Positions 26,340-38,300 of a stretch of DNA of 64,000 nucleotides are shown here, one piece after another. This DNA comes from Euryodendron excelsum (Eukaryota > Streptophyta > Magnoliopsida > Ericales > Pentaphylacaceae): the NCBI GenBank assembly GCA_033060915.1, contig CM065389.1, positions 12,296,001 to 12,360,000 on the forward strand, given 5' to 3'. The position numbers and the translations under genes were made by a program. A model generated the notes under the pieces. That model had not been told where the DNA came from and made no database searches. It saw only the letters and a list, made by a program, of their open reading frames with translations. Numbering within the stretch: the stretch's first letter is position 1; every line of letters starts with the position of its first letter.

Positions 26340-28212
26340 GGACATGTATTGACTTTTATACCTTAGACCAAAGCATAGATATGGAAGGAAGCAAGCTTCC
26401 CCCTATCAGGTTGATCCATGTGAATACTTGAGCTCTGACTCTGATCCAAGTAGCACCCCCCAGCCAAAAGCCATATCCACCACTGTTTTTTGTTTGATCT
26501 CCCACAGTCCTGATATTATATGGTGATACTGTCTTAGCACTGAAAAAAGATGCTGCAAACATATAACTAAGACAAAGAAATCATCCATACTTGTAAATCG
26601 CTTTCAGATCCAAATGGTTGACCTTCTCCCTGACATATCGTGGTAGAGTCATAATTCTTATATCATTTAAGAAATACAAATAGATACCAACTGTAGGCAA
26701 GGGAAAGCAGAACATAGTTGGAAAAGCATGGAAATGCCCTTCCTCTTGCCATCCCCTTGATCAACATAACAGACAGTATCATTATAGACTCAAAGCATTG
26801 GACAATGCCATTTGATGTCCCATTTGTTCCACGGATATAACTTCCTGTCACACGCATACTAGACTCAGAGACACCAATTCCTCCTGCTGATTTGCTGATA
26901 ACAGCACAATCCTTCAAAGTATGATATATTTTCTCAATGTTGTCGTATTTCATGCACAAAAGCAAACAACTACTCAACTTCCAGAATCCATACACAGCAA
27001 AACAAAGTACACAACTACAAATGAGCATCAGAACTTTAAATCATGGTAAATTGTTCGATTATACTTGAGAGTTGAGGCCGTGGGGTTCCCTCATTGAAAA
27101 GTGTCGATGAAGCATAAGTGGAACATTGCTGAGACATCAAATGATATGTTTTAGTAACATAGTCAATGCAATCGTTGTGGATTCCAACAGAATCCCTTAA
27201 CTTTTGTTGTGGCCTTTCCACAACTTTACCATCAGCCTTCAATAGAGATATACCTTTCAAGAGTTTTAAAACCAAAGTAGTCATAATCAAAACCCGTCAT
27301 ATAGGATCTCACTGTCCAATCGAGCAGCATTCTGAAACCCAAAAAAGGAAACAATAAAACAAATCCAAATTGCTATTTTATACACTATAAATGCATATTG
27401 TGCACTTCTCGTAGGAGTAATGGAACGTCTAACACAAAGATTCTGATCAAGTTTAGCCCCAAACTAGCACAGCCAATGTGATTTTCTTATCTATAACTTG
27501 ATAGCAGAAATTAATTAAAGCTTAGAAAGTGAAATTTATCAACAAAAAGAAAAAAAAAGCAAAAAAAAAAAGAAGATCAGAAAGTGAGTGAGCACCTTCA
27601 TGATAATCTCATAAACATCATAGAAATGGTAGTACAAGACTTTGATCCTGCACGAGCCATCCATGACAACTAATTTTCTCCAGAGTAACATTTCAATATC
27701 AAAAAGCAAAAAAGATCAAGAAAAAAAAATGAGCTAAAAGGGACACTTACATCTTCGAAAATGATTTCCTAATGTTCTTATGCAGATTGGAAACAGCAAC
27801 TGTAGCAGCGAAATCATTCATAAATTAGCAACTAAGCCAAACCCATCAATATCCCACAAATCACAGTCAACACCAAACATAAAAATTGTGTACTACATGA
27901 ATCGTAGCCGTGATCACAAAGATTGAATCAAACACAAGGGTAAAACTCAGCAACCCAGATAGACAAACCCAAGCACAAGTACATACCAATGCATAATCAG
28001 GGTGGTTGTGGTCATGGCAGCCGTAGTCTCGGCAGCCAATTCGACAAGTTGGCTGGTGGTAACACCATAAATTCCACCAGAGACCTTCTGGGCCACCAGC
28101 GTCGGATCACGGTACTCCATACTGATCCCCATATCCCTGTTTCTTTTTAAGCAAGCCGTAATCGTGTCAAAATGAACCGATTCTTGAAGACCATCTCTCT
28201 TTTATCACACAT
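26340..28212 (-). pseudogene. Ribonucleotide reductase large subunit (RNR1) pseudogene, intron-bearing
   Basis: Functional RNR1 reduces ribonucleotides to deoxyribonucleotides. Here only fragments remain. Blocks lie at 28212-27987 (RDGLQESVHFD, LVAQKVSGGIYGVTTSQL), 27799-27751 (AVSNLHKN), about 27660-27596 (VYEIIMK) and 27331-27065 (NAARLDSEI, VVERPQQKL, TYHLMSQ, GTPRPQLSS). Further blocks lie at about 26980-26715 ([29 protein letters not shown]), 26660-26594 (LPRYVREK joined to LKAIYK) and about 26527-26340 (WEIKQKTVVDMA). Splice-like GT-AG borders remain between blocks, so it arose by DNA duplication rather than retrotransposition. Frameshifts occur near 28195, 28000, 27290, 26800 and 26515. 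The catalytic middle, from after the [10 protein letters not shown] region to the LPRYVREK block, and the C-terminal redox cysteines are absent. It cannot make an enzyme. Confidence 0.9.
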
Positions 28213-29255
28213 ACAAAACCCCAACTCAAAGTCCCAAGTGAGCGATTACTGAGTGGAGAATTTCGTCGAAGATGCAGACATATAAATCATTTGCTTTGAG
28301 TTATTTTTTTTTTTATTTACTCACCAAAAACGATTCATCTGGCTTTCCTTTCGGAATTTTGAGAGTGTGGTTGGAACTAGTGGAAGGGAGGGAGAAATTG
28401 GAGAGAATATTTTCTTTTTTATTTTATAGAGAAAATAAAAAAAAAAAGTGAGAAGAAATGAAAGAAAATATCTTCATCTTTGTTTCTTTGTATTCTTTTC
28501 CTTTGCATTTAACACTAGGAATCAAATTTTTTTTTTCTCTTTTTTTTTCTTCGTATTCAACAGAGCCATAAATCTAAAAACTAGTAGAAGAAACCAATTT
28601 TTTGTTAGTTGTTAACTAAACATGATTTTTCATTATTGATAAATTTTAATCATTACTCTAGTAGTTATTTATCTAATAATTGAAATAATTTTTTTTGGTT
28701 TTTGTTTAAGTTTTGTATAAAATAAAAAACTAAATAACCTAACAATTCACTACAATAACCTTAGTCTTGACCCTAAAATGGCCATTTGTTTGTTTGCACT
28801 AGGGAGGTCCATTTTTGTTTCCTTTTGTTTTGTCTGACTATATTTCTAATTGAGTTTAGTTTTGAAATAATGTGAGTGTAGAGTTTTTTAAACAAGCAAA
28901 ATATAAAAATGATACGTATATCTTTCAAGATTTAAGTATAACATAAACAAACAATTCATATGGACACGTATCGTATTTTAATATTCGTTTTACACTGATA
29001 ATGTATCAAAAATTGTAATTTTTGACCACTATCAAGCACTACATTCACCTAATCCTCTCAAGTTTTTATATTCCTAAATTATTCCACAACAAACAATAAT
29101 TATTATCTTTTTACATTTTGTTATTTAACTAAAAGAATAAAATAATAAAATCATTGGAATCACCTTAGCATATTTTTAAATGACCGCTTCAGTTTATCGA
29201 GGAAAATTAGTCGTTGCGAGTAAAACTACCTATAGTGCATGAGTGTAAAAAAATA
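28213..29255. other. Intergenic AT-rich DNA
   Basis: This lies 5' of the RNR pseudogene and may hold its former promoter. It contains T-rich and A-rich runs; no gene or clear transposon end was seen. Confidence 0.4.
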
Positions 29256-31739
29256 GAGCTAATTACACTGATAGTCCCTACACTTTGGACTTAGTCTTGA
29301 TTTTGTCCTTGTAATTTTAATTTTAACAAAAATATTCTTTAATTTTACAATTAGTGTCTAATGGGTCCAATTGAAAATGGTTATTAGTAAAATAGACAGA
29401 AATTGATCCTGTGCTATGCATTTTTGGACTTTTCAGGGCAAACTAGTAAAAGCGCCCATTCCCTCTCTCTTCTCTTTTTTCTTCTTCTTCCCTCTCATTC
29501 TCTCACCCCCAAGCCAACAACCCCGCCACCCCCATTTTGGGCTTGCCACACCAGCACCCTCCCACCAGGGCCACCACCTTCCCAGCCCATTGCCCATCAC
29601 CCATCACCCCCACCAAGGCCGGTCCTAAAATAAGCCTCACAAGCCCCTGGGATTGGGCAACTTGCGCCAGGACAATCATCAAGTTTTAAAAAACTAAAAA
29701 ATAAAATTTTTTTAATTCTTATAAAGAAAAAAATTTGACCTCATTAAACTAGAGTTTGACCCCACAGTTTTTTTCTCATGTGTTGTAGTGTTGCAAATCT
29801 CGCAATTGACTAGGTTTGTGCAAGAGAGGGGAAAAAAAAAAAAATAGCAAACTTCTCAACTGACGACCTTCACTGGACCACCGCTTTTAGACATATAGAT
29901 TTTTTGTCTTCTTAAGTATAAGATAATATCACCAAATCTTTAATTGAAACCAAATTGATTAATAATTCGACATCAATCGCCGTTCAACAACCCATTACTA
30001 TAGCAACAAATCCAAATCGTCGAACCTCACGAAATTACTGTGATAGCTCTTTCAAAACTTTATTATCTTATAGTTCAGTAGCTTCTGATTTTGCTTCATG
30101 ACTTTATATATTATATATCCAATTTTTTACAGTATTATAAAGAGGTGGTCCGGTGGATTTTTCCAAATAATTATTTAGTAGTAATGGCTTAAGATTTCTA
30201 TTATTTTATAAATTTGGCACACATGAATCTAACATTTTGTATGATGTAACATTTATTATTAATTCTTTTCCTATATGATTCATATGTACAGTGAAGATTC
30301 CCTTTCAGAAGAAATTTTAATTTTTTAATGTGACTTAAAAAATTGAGCACTTGGCAATCTAATTAAATTATAGCATGATATATCCAAATTCATTAGGATA
30401 ATGGTTGCCAAATTGATTTTGTAAGTTTAACAGCAAGCCTCACATACACATTTTGTAAGTGGATTCTTCCAATTGAAAATGAGTTATTGGATAAGTTAAA
30501 GTATGATTACTTAATTGAAGAATTTGTTTCAAAAAATGTAATGAGAATTTGTTTTCTTTGAATCTGATCGTGTTAATCATAAAACACTATAACCGATTAA
30601 TTGGGGTTACATTTTGATTTTGACTATTTTGATGTAATTCAAACTAAACGCACAATGTGTCTTTGATTTTGATTTTTTTTTAACTTGTATGACTTTTTTT
30701 TATTATAATGAATTAATATTAAGGGAGTAATCATGTTTGAGATCGAATTAGGGTAACCCAAATGTCAGGGTTGGCGTGACCTCACCACCCCAAACATTGT
30801 CCCGCCACCTTCCCCACCACCCTCATAAAGTTTTAGATATGTATGTGTGTATACATATATGCATCTATTATATATATATATATATACATGTAATATAGAG
30901 ATGGAAGAGAGAGGTGGACAAAAAAAAAAAAAGGGTATTAAAAGAGGTTGAAAATAACTAAAAGAAACAAAGGAAAAATAAAGGAAACAGAGACCCACTA
31001 ATGCATTGAAATTAAAGTATTGAATTTAGAAAATTAAAGCTCACAGCAGAGCAATTGCTGGCAATGAGGAAGACCAAATGAAATTCAATAGCTTAAAATG
31101 AAGATACCACTGAGTTCACAAAATCATTTTCACAGTAGAAATTCAATAGCTTAAACCAAACTTCAAAACTGGGACTAAGAAAAACAGAGACCAAATGAAA
31201 ATTATTGAAGCCAACTAATTTTCTCTCTCTAAAAATTAAACCCATTTCAATCAATTGGGTGAAAATTGGGTCTAGCTATGTTTTTGTTTTTGTCACGAAG
31301 TGCAACAGAAAGTGGGTCTACTTCTTTCACTGCTCACCATTTTTATATATACACACAAAGGAGGCTATTGAAAGTGTGCGGGGCTGCGTCGAGACAATGG
31401 TGACTGTGTGGAGGATAGTCGGTGTAGGTGACACTGTTGGGGTGGGGGAAGGGGCCGGGGTTAGATTTTGAAAAAAATAGAAGAGGTGGAAGACACAACA
31501 GTGGAGAGAGAATCTGTAGAGATAATAAAATAGGAGAGAATGAAATTATGTGATTGGACTATTTTACCCTTCACGTGCATGGCACGTGTTCGATTTCCGT
31601 TCAAATTGTGAACCACCCTTTTCAATTGGACCTATTAGACACTTATTACAAAATTAAAGGGTATTATTATTGAAATTAAAATTATAAGAACAAAATTGAG
31701 ACTAGACCCAAAGTGTAAGACTACTGGTGTAATTAGTTC
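29256..31739. mobile_element. Long-TIR Mutator-like non-autonomous element, about 2.48 kb
   Basis: Terminal inverted repeats of about 140 bp: the left starts GAGCTAATTACACTGATAGT and the reverse-complemented right starts GAACTAATTACACCAGTAGT. They stay alignable through GTGTCTAATGGGTCCAATTG and GTGTCTAATAGGTCCAATTG. Flanks AAAAAAATA (29247-29255) and AAAAAAATT (31740-31748) match at 8 of 9, the Mutator duplication length, although A-runs make this weak evidence. The 2.2-kb interior has no transposase. It has a proline-rich open stretch near 29480-29630, a GGCCGGTCCT transposon-end-like motif at about 29614, and an AT microsatellite at about 30866-30886. It could hold captured gene sequence, none recognised. 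Confidence 0.65.
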
Positions 31740-32285
31740 AAAAAAATTAATAATTTATATTATTATTTTTTAATTAGAGTGACGAATTTAATAAAGTTTG
31801 AGAATGTGGACATGGATATATAAAAAGAAAACACCGATTTTTCTATTTTTAAACTCTGTTGATTTCTTATATTTAAGAAGATAATATTTATAAATAAATA
31901 ATTTTAAAGTGTTGCTATTGTATGACCTTTATAAAAATAACAAATTATCTAAGACTCTCCTATTTTATCATAAATTCAGAAAAATAATCATATAGTGTGT
32001 ACTACAAATTTTGGAGCAACCAAAAATCCTCAAGCAAAATGTTATTCTTTCTCTACTAGAATGATATAACAATGATAATTTTGTAATTAATAAGCGCCTA
32101 GTAAAAGATTGTATAGCATTACTATATTCTCAACTCTGGCTAGTAAAAGGTAAAAATAGAGCAAAAACAACAATATTCCCAAAATTTAAAAACAAAAACA
32201 AAAAAATAACAAAATTCCAAAACGGTCAATGGTGAGAACCAAAACATATCGGAGTCCTCAACCCGCCCAACAGATCTTCTCATAG
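31740..32285. other. LCV2-type gene upstream region
   Basis: AT-rich DNA between the transposon and the LCV2-type 5' leader presumably holds the core promoter; no definite TATA box could be fixed. Confidence 0.35.
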
Positions 32286-32309
32286 TCTCTCTCTCTCTCT
32301 CTCTCTCTG
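32286..32309 (+). repeat. (CT)n tract in the 5' leader of the LCV2-type gene
   Basis: About 12 CT units end some 20 bases before the start codon at 32330. Pyrimidine patches of this kind are common close to plant transcription starts and in leaders. Confidence 0.75.
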
Positions 32310-32329
32310 TGACACTGCGAGAGAGTGAA

Positions 32330-35300
32330 ATGGCAGAAGATAGGGAATCTACGTCCGGTGCTGGGTGTCAAGGTGACCCTGTCAACGATCCTGAAGACCC
32401 TGTGAAGTCTCCTCCTAGTTCCCCTAATTCTTCCACTCGCAAGGTCAATCCTCTCTCTCTCTCTCTCTGTCTCTCTCTACACACAAACTCAGACAAGTGC
32501 ATCTACATATATATGTTCATATACAACGCCTGCTTATTTATGACTCGCCCAGAGTCCACTATAACTGCGTTACCATCGCAAAACCCCAAGATTCATGGAT
32601 CTGCTTTGTTTCCGAAACTGTGATTATCAATAACTAGCCATCTCATGCAATTCAATTTAAGAATCGATTATCTTTTGCAAGTTTTTCATGAGACGATTGA
32701 TGCTTTGCATTTTACTTTCCTGCAATGTTTCTATTCATTCTAATTATTCTTAATTGCTAATGTCGGACATCCCAATGGACATCCCAATGGACATCCCAAT
32801 GGATAATTATGAATGCATATCATATTTCAATGCATTAAATTGCAGAATTTGGGAAGTTCCAAACAAAACTAGAGTTTATGCATATGCCAGGTGCTATGGT
32901 TATGTTAACAGTTGACTGATTCCGTCAACAGATCCTGATAGATTCCCAAAATCTTGCGAGATCTAGAGAATCTTGTTTGGACATTCCCTTCCATTGCATG
33001 GGTCACATGCACTTTTATGCACTTGAAGTTAATAAATGGAACCATTGAACGAAATTGGAGATTTTATCCCATTTACTAGTACGTTAATCATTTTTAAGCA
33101 TCAGGCATAGACACGCTTTCCTAGGAGAAGAGGAAGTATGGCAAACCCTAAAATGTTTTGAAAACAAGGCCTTGGAGTTGGATTGGATAATTATCCTCTA
33201 AAAAGCACAGACTTCTAAAAAGATACGACATTCGTTGAACACTTATCAACACGTGTTAGACACACATCGAATTGTGTCCTACTATTTTATTTATTTTTTT
33301 ACAATTAAATACACTTCGGACAACACACGTGTCCGTCACTTGGGACACATGTGTCCCTCACTTAGACACACATAAAACACGTAACATGTTTGAAGAAAAT
33401 AACTTGGGATCCAATTGTAAAACAAAGCAATGTAATAGTAAACCTAATTTAATATTTAAAACATGGAATAAATGGTTTCTAATTTTATTTAGTGTTATCT
33501 TGAATTTTTTATTATTTTTGAATAAAATATTTTTATATATTTATATATGTAATATAAACGAACATATATATATATATATACATATTTGCCATGTTTGCAC
33601 CAGTCCTGCAAATTTTAAAAACTGACGTGTCAGGGTGTCTGAAACGTGTCGTGTTTGTGTCTATACTTCTTAGATTGTCATTTTCTCTTACAATTATTCA
33701 AGTGTGATTAGGGAGGACATAAGTTATAACCTTAGCTAATTTCGGAGATAACTCAATAGCTGTATTTGAATACCACCATATTTAGAATTGTATCTTTTAA
33801 ACAAAAGGTCTAGACTCTAGGAGCATCAGATATAGGAGTTGTATTTTTGTAAAATCACTACTTGATCAGGATATTTTTAAAAAAAAAAAAAAAAACCCTA
33901 CTTAATCAGTGTGAGGTTGTTGGGGGTGCAGACCCTCAATCTCGTCCTTGATCCAAACCTGGCTTGCCACTTTCGTATACCTGAACCCATCTCTACCTTG
34001 TTTGAATGCATCCCAAACCCGTCCCATTTGGGTAGCCAAATCAAGTTGCCATCCCTAGATCTATCCTCTTCTATGCTTAGATTTGTCTTGATTTGGTTGA
34101 GGGTTGGAATGGTTCCTTTCTTCAATAGAGCAAATGGGATGGTTGGAGGACAGCTCCTCTTTGTCTGTCTCTTTCGGTGCATTTGGAGAGAGAAATATAA
34201 TATGTGCTAGTAACTGACTAATCGAAAAGCTTGAGCTTAGAGTAATATGTAACTTAAGTACATATTGCATCATCAATCCCAACACTTAATTGAAGAATAA
34301 CTGTTGAACTCATTGAACATTGGTCATTAGGAAAAGTCTTTCCATCATAGCCTTTTAGGAATCTTAGGTGACATGAACTTTCTCTAGGCTAGATGGTCTA
34401 CTTTTTGATGTTTATGCCTTTTCTGTGTGTACTCATAGTATTGATAGTGGATCAGCATGGAGTTGTAACAAATTGGACAATGTTGGAGGGCTGTTGGATC
34501 AGAAATCAGGGTTATTGGTCTACTATCAAGATTCAAAACCCAGATACAATCTTTCCAATGCTAGAAGACAAACAACTGTTTTGCGACTACTTCATCTTTT
34601 GTGTGTCCAGTGACAAAGAAATATATAGCAAGGAACTCCCCTCTTGCAGATTAAAATAATGACAGGCCCCTTAATAAATTCAACAGTTTTTATATCCCCA
34701 AAGCTTGCATTTTCTTTGCATTAAGAGCGGTCTCTGGACTGCTCCTGAAATGTAATTTAGGGATTGAGGTAGATGGAGACAAGATTGAAATGAAAACAAG
34801 CAGATTATCAAGAAATATGAGGTTCAAATGTGGAGGGTGACTCTGTCACTTTGCATTAGATGTTGGGGCTACCTAGTAAATACCATCTTGACAGTAAAGA
34901 GCAACTGTCCCAAAAACAATACAAATTTTCAGTGCCAGAGGGTGGAAAGGTGGTTTGTCGGTTCAAGGCTTGGCATTGAAGATACTAAATTGTGGAATAT
35001 AGTAGAACGTAGATCCAATTATGATTTTTTCCTTTTTCGTATATGCATGATCGTTTTCATACAAATTCTCCAATTGAGACTCATGTTCCCATCAGGAATG
35101 TTTTGTATTAGCTCAGTGAGAAAAAAAATGATTAGGTCTTATTTGTGCAATAAAATATGCTTGTTTCAAGATTTGGGGAAAAAGATGCATTCATGCCTAT
35201 ATGCACTTCTGTCACCAATGCAATCATTTTGTAAGCTTTAGAGTGATTTGGACATCCAGTGGGATTGTGTCAAACAAAAAGTCATAAGGTCCTCTATCAT

Positions 35301-38300
35301 CTCTCAAAATTCAGTTGTGGGATGACTCTAACCATAGTAACCTGTCAGGGATTTTGTTATCAGGTTTATTTTGTTTTCTTATTTTGGCTTCCCTCAGTAA
35401 CTTCATGTCTTGTTGTTATCCATTATTTATTTTGTTGTGAGTCCCACATGAGGTCATATTAGATTTTTAGTGTCTCTTTAGTTTGGTTATCTATTCAAAG
35501 GAGAAGCTAGATTGGAAGAGTTAGAGCAGAAGTGCCATTTTGAGCAGAGACATGACCGGGATTCAGACATGACCTGGGATTCAGACATGTCTTTGTGTAT
35601 GTACAATATAAAATACAATTACAGAAGCACTTTATATGCATAAATGTTGAAATAGTGTATAAAATGGACTTTTGTGCATGTCATATGGCATTGACTGTAT
35701 CATTTGATCAGGCTTGCTATGCTGTTCTCCAGAGTTGGGTTTCAAAGAAGTTCATGACTGGATGGTAATCAGCTTTAGCCATAAATTATTATAATTATTA
35801 TTATCTGTTTAGAGTTCCTTTTCCTTCTTATTGTGACTCTGGCTTGAATTGTGGAATGGCAGTGTGGTTCTCTTTCCTGTAGCTGTTACTTTTTTTGTCA
35901 CATGGTGGTTTGTTCAGTTTGTAGATGGTTTCTTCAGTCCCATATATGAAAGGCTTGGAATTGACATATTTGGTAAGCCATCAAAACCATGTTTAATGTT
36001 CTTCCTTTAATGATGTTTGGGGGATGCTACTTTTAATTCTTATTCTCAGCTCCAAATCGTGGGTCATGTGAGAGACCTAAAAAATAAAATGAACTGCTAT
36101 ACAGGTATCAGTGTCAAAGAAAGTGGATGATGCCCACCTTAAAAATAATACCAGGGTAAAACATGTGAAAATTATGAAGCATGGTTTACTAATGAACACT
36201 CACTAGTTATGTATTAGGTCTCACATAGGCTTCTATTGAGCAAAAGTCAGCGGATGGCATCTGATGGGTTGGACTGGCATACCTTTTCATACCATTTGAC
36301 CTTTGACCTTTGACCTTTCACATCACCCGCCCCCGCCGCGGGGGGGGGGGGGGGGTCTAATGCACCCGTCTGATGATGTGAAATGTTCGATTGAAATCTT
36401 CCAAGTTTGTCAATGTTCTATTGAAATCTTCCAAGTTTGTCAATGGGTAGTAGTTGAATGCATAACACACTGTAATAGATTGTGGAGATTTGGGATAATG
36501 CATTTTGGAATCTTCTGAACTGGGTAATATGACTTCCCCATTTTCATAAGTAAAGATTTGCTTTCTGCATGGATGGTTTCATCACTATTTACTTCTATTG
36601 ATTATTTATCGAAGTATCTTCTGTTTTTTTTTCCCTTTCCTTTCTCTGTTTTTTGTTTTATTGATTCTTAAAATTTTGCTACTCCTGGTGCAGGCCTTGG
36701 ATTTTTAACATCATTAGTTTTTATATTCTTTATCGGTATATTTGCCTCATCATGGTTGGGTGGCACTGTTTTCTGGCTTGGAGAATGGTTTATAAAGCGA
36801 ATGCCCTTCGTAAAACACTTGTACTCAGCCTCCAAGCAAATTAGTTCTGCTATTTCTCCAGGTAGTGTCTGCTGCTTTTGGTTTCTCAGTCTAATCATTA
36901 CCTAATAGTTACTTGTTTAATAAGATTTAGGAAAGCCACATACAGTTGAATGCAGGTCACTTGTGGTATTCAGCTTCCAGCATACTAGTCAGGGTAGCAA
37001 TAACGTCCTTATGTAAAATGCTGTCACAGGAGAAATGGTTGAAGTTAATATCTGTTAAATTTGCACTGACAATGTAAAATGGTGATGTATTAGCTGTTAA
37101 TTAATATGGTTTGGTTTGATCATCATCACTATTTGTTTCTTTTCGACATGTTTGTACATCTCACTTTTTTTAGATCAACAGCCTCATGTTGGATATGTTC
37201 ATTTATAATTATTGTTATTTAAATAATTATTGATTTAAATGTTGTGAGATGGTTTTTAATTAGCAAGGGGCAGCTTAATCTGGAACATTGCAAATGTTGC
37301 AACAAGTAAATAAGAAGGTGTTGTACAGATAGAGGGAAGTAAAGAGTTTTAAACATCTTGAGTCATGGGGGCGATCAGATGATACATAAATATAGTGTGT
37401 ACATAAGTTTGTGGAACATGGCAATGTTATTGCTATCTGGCTTCTCTTTGTCTTCTCAAATGACTTGGAGGTTCTTTTTCTTTTGTTCTTCTGTATTTAT
37501 TGTTCATTTGTCTTTTCTTTTCCTTTTCTTATTTTTTGTTGGGTTTTGGGGGATGGGTCAGTGACTTGTTGGAGTTTCAGGTCGTTTACTCCAAAGGGTT
37601 GAGTTACCTGTTCATATAAAGGTGAAGTCCTATAGTTATCATTGTAGTTTGATAGGGTCTATGGTTCATGTAGAAAACCTTTAGCAGGATTATCTTTCTA
37701 TTAATTGATGGGATCTTTAGGTGTTTGGTATTGTAGTCTGGTTGTGACACTACACTGGAAAAAGAAAGTACTTGCTGGACGCTTAACTCCATCAGGGGCT
37801 TCCTTTTCTGGAGGCACCCAGAAAAGTGGTTATGTTCTAGTACTGAAGGCCATCTTGTTGGTTCTTCAAACAGAGTTTCTTGTTCATCCATCTGAGATGG
37901 GAACATTTGAATGCTATTCAGGTATCAAAAAGCAGAAATTTAGTTCTAGCATATTACCTAAGAAGCATGGACATTTCTAAGAAGATGTCGAGTCTGTGTC
38001 GGGCACTCCCAAACGCGTGTATGATATATGCCCAAACATGTCTTATTACTTTTTAAAAAATTTTAGAATTGGAAACATTTTGGAATTGGGGTCACACATG
38101 TTCATCCCCTAAACACGCACAAAACACGTTGGAAGTTTGAGAAAAATAACTTGGGATCTAATTGTTAAATAAAAACAGTGTGATTTTATACCTATTTTGA
38201 CCTTTATGCTATGGAATATATGGTTTTCAATTTTAATTAGTGTTATTTTGCAAATTTTAATTATCTTTGAGTGAAATATTCCTTTACATGACATATAAAA

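Noticed and set aside
34828..35241. 137-codon plus-strand frame in LCV2-type intron 1
   Set aside because: Inside a well-defined intron, no family resemblance, no splice partners.
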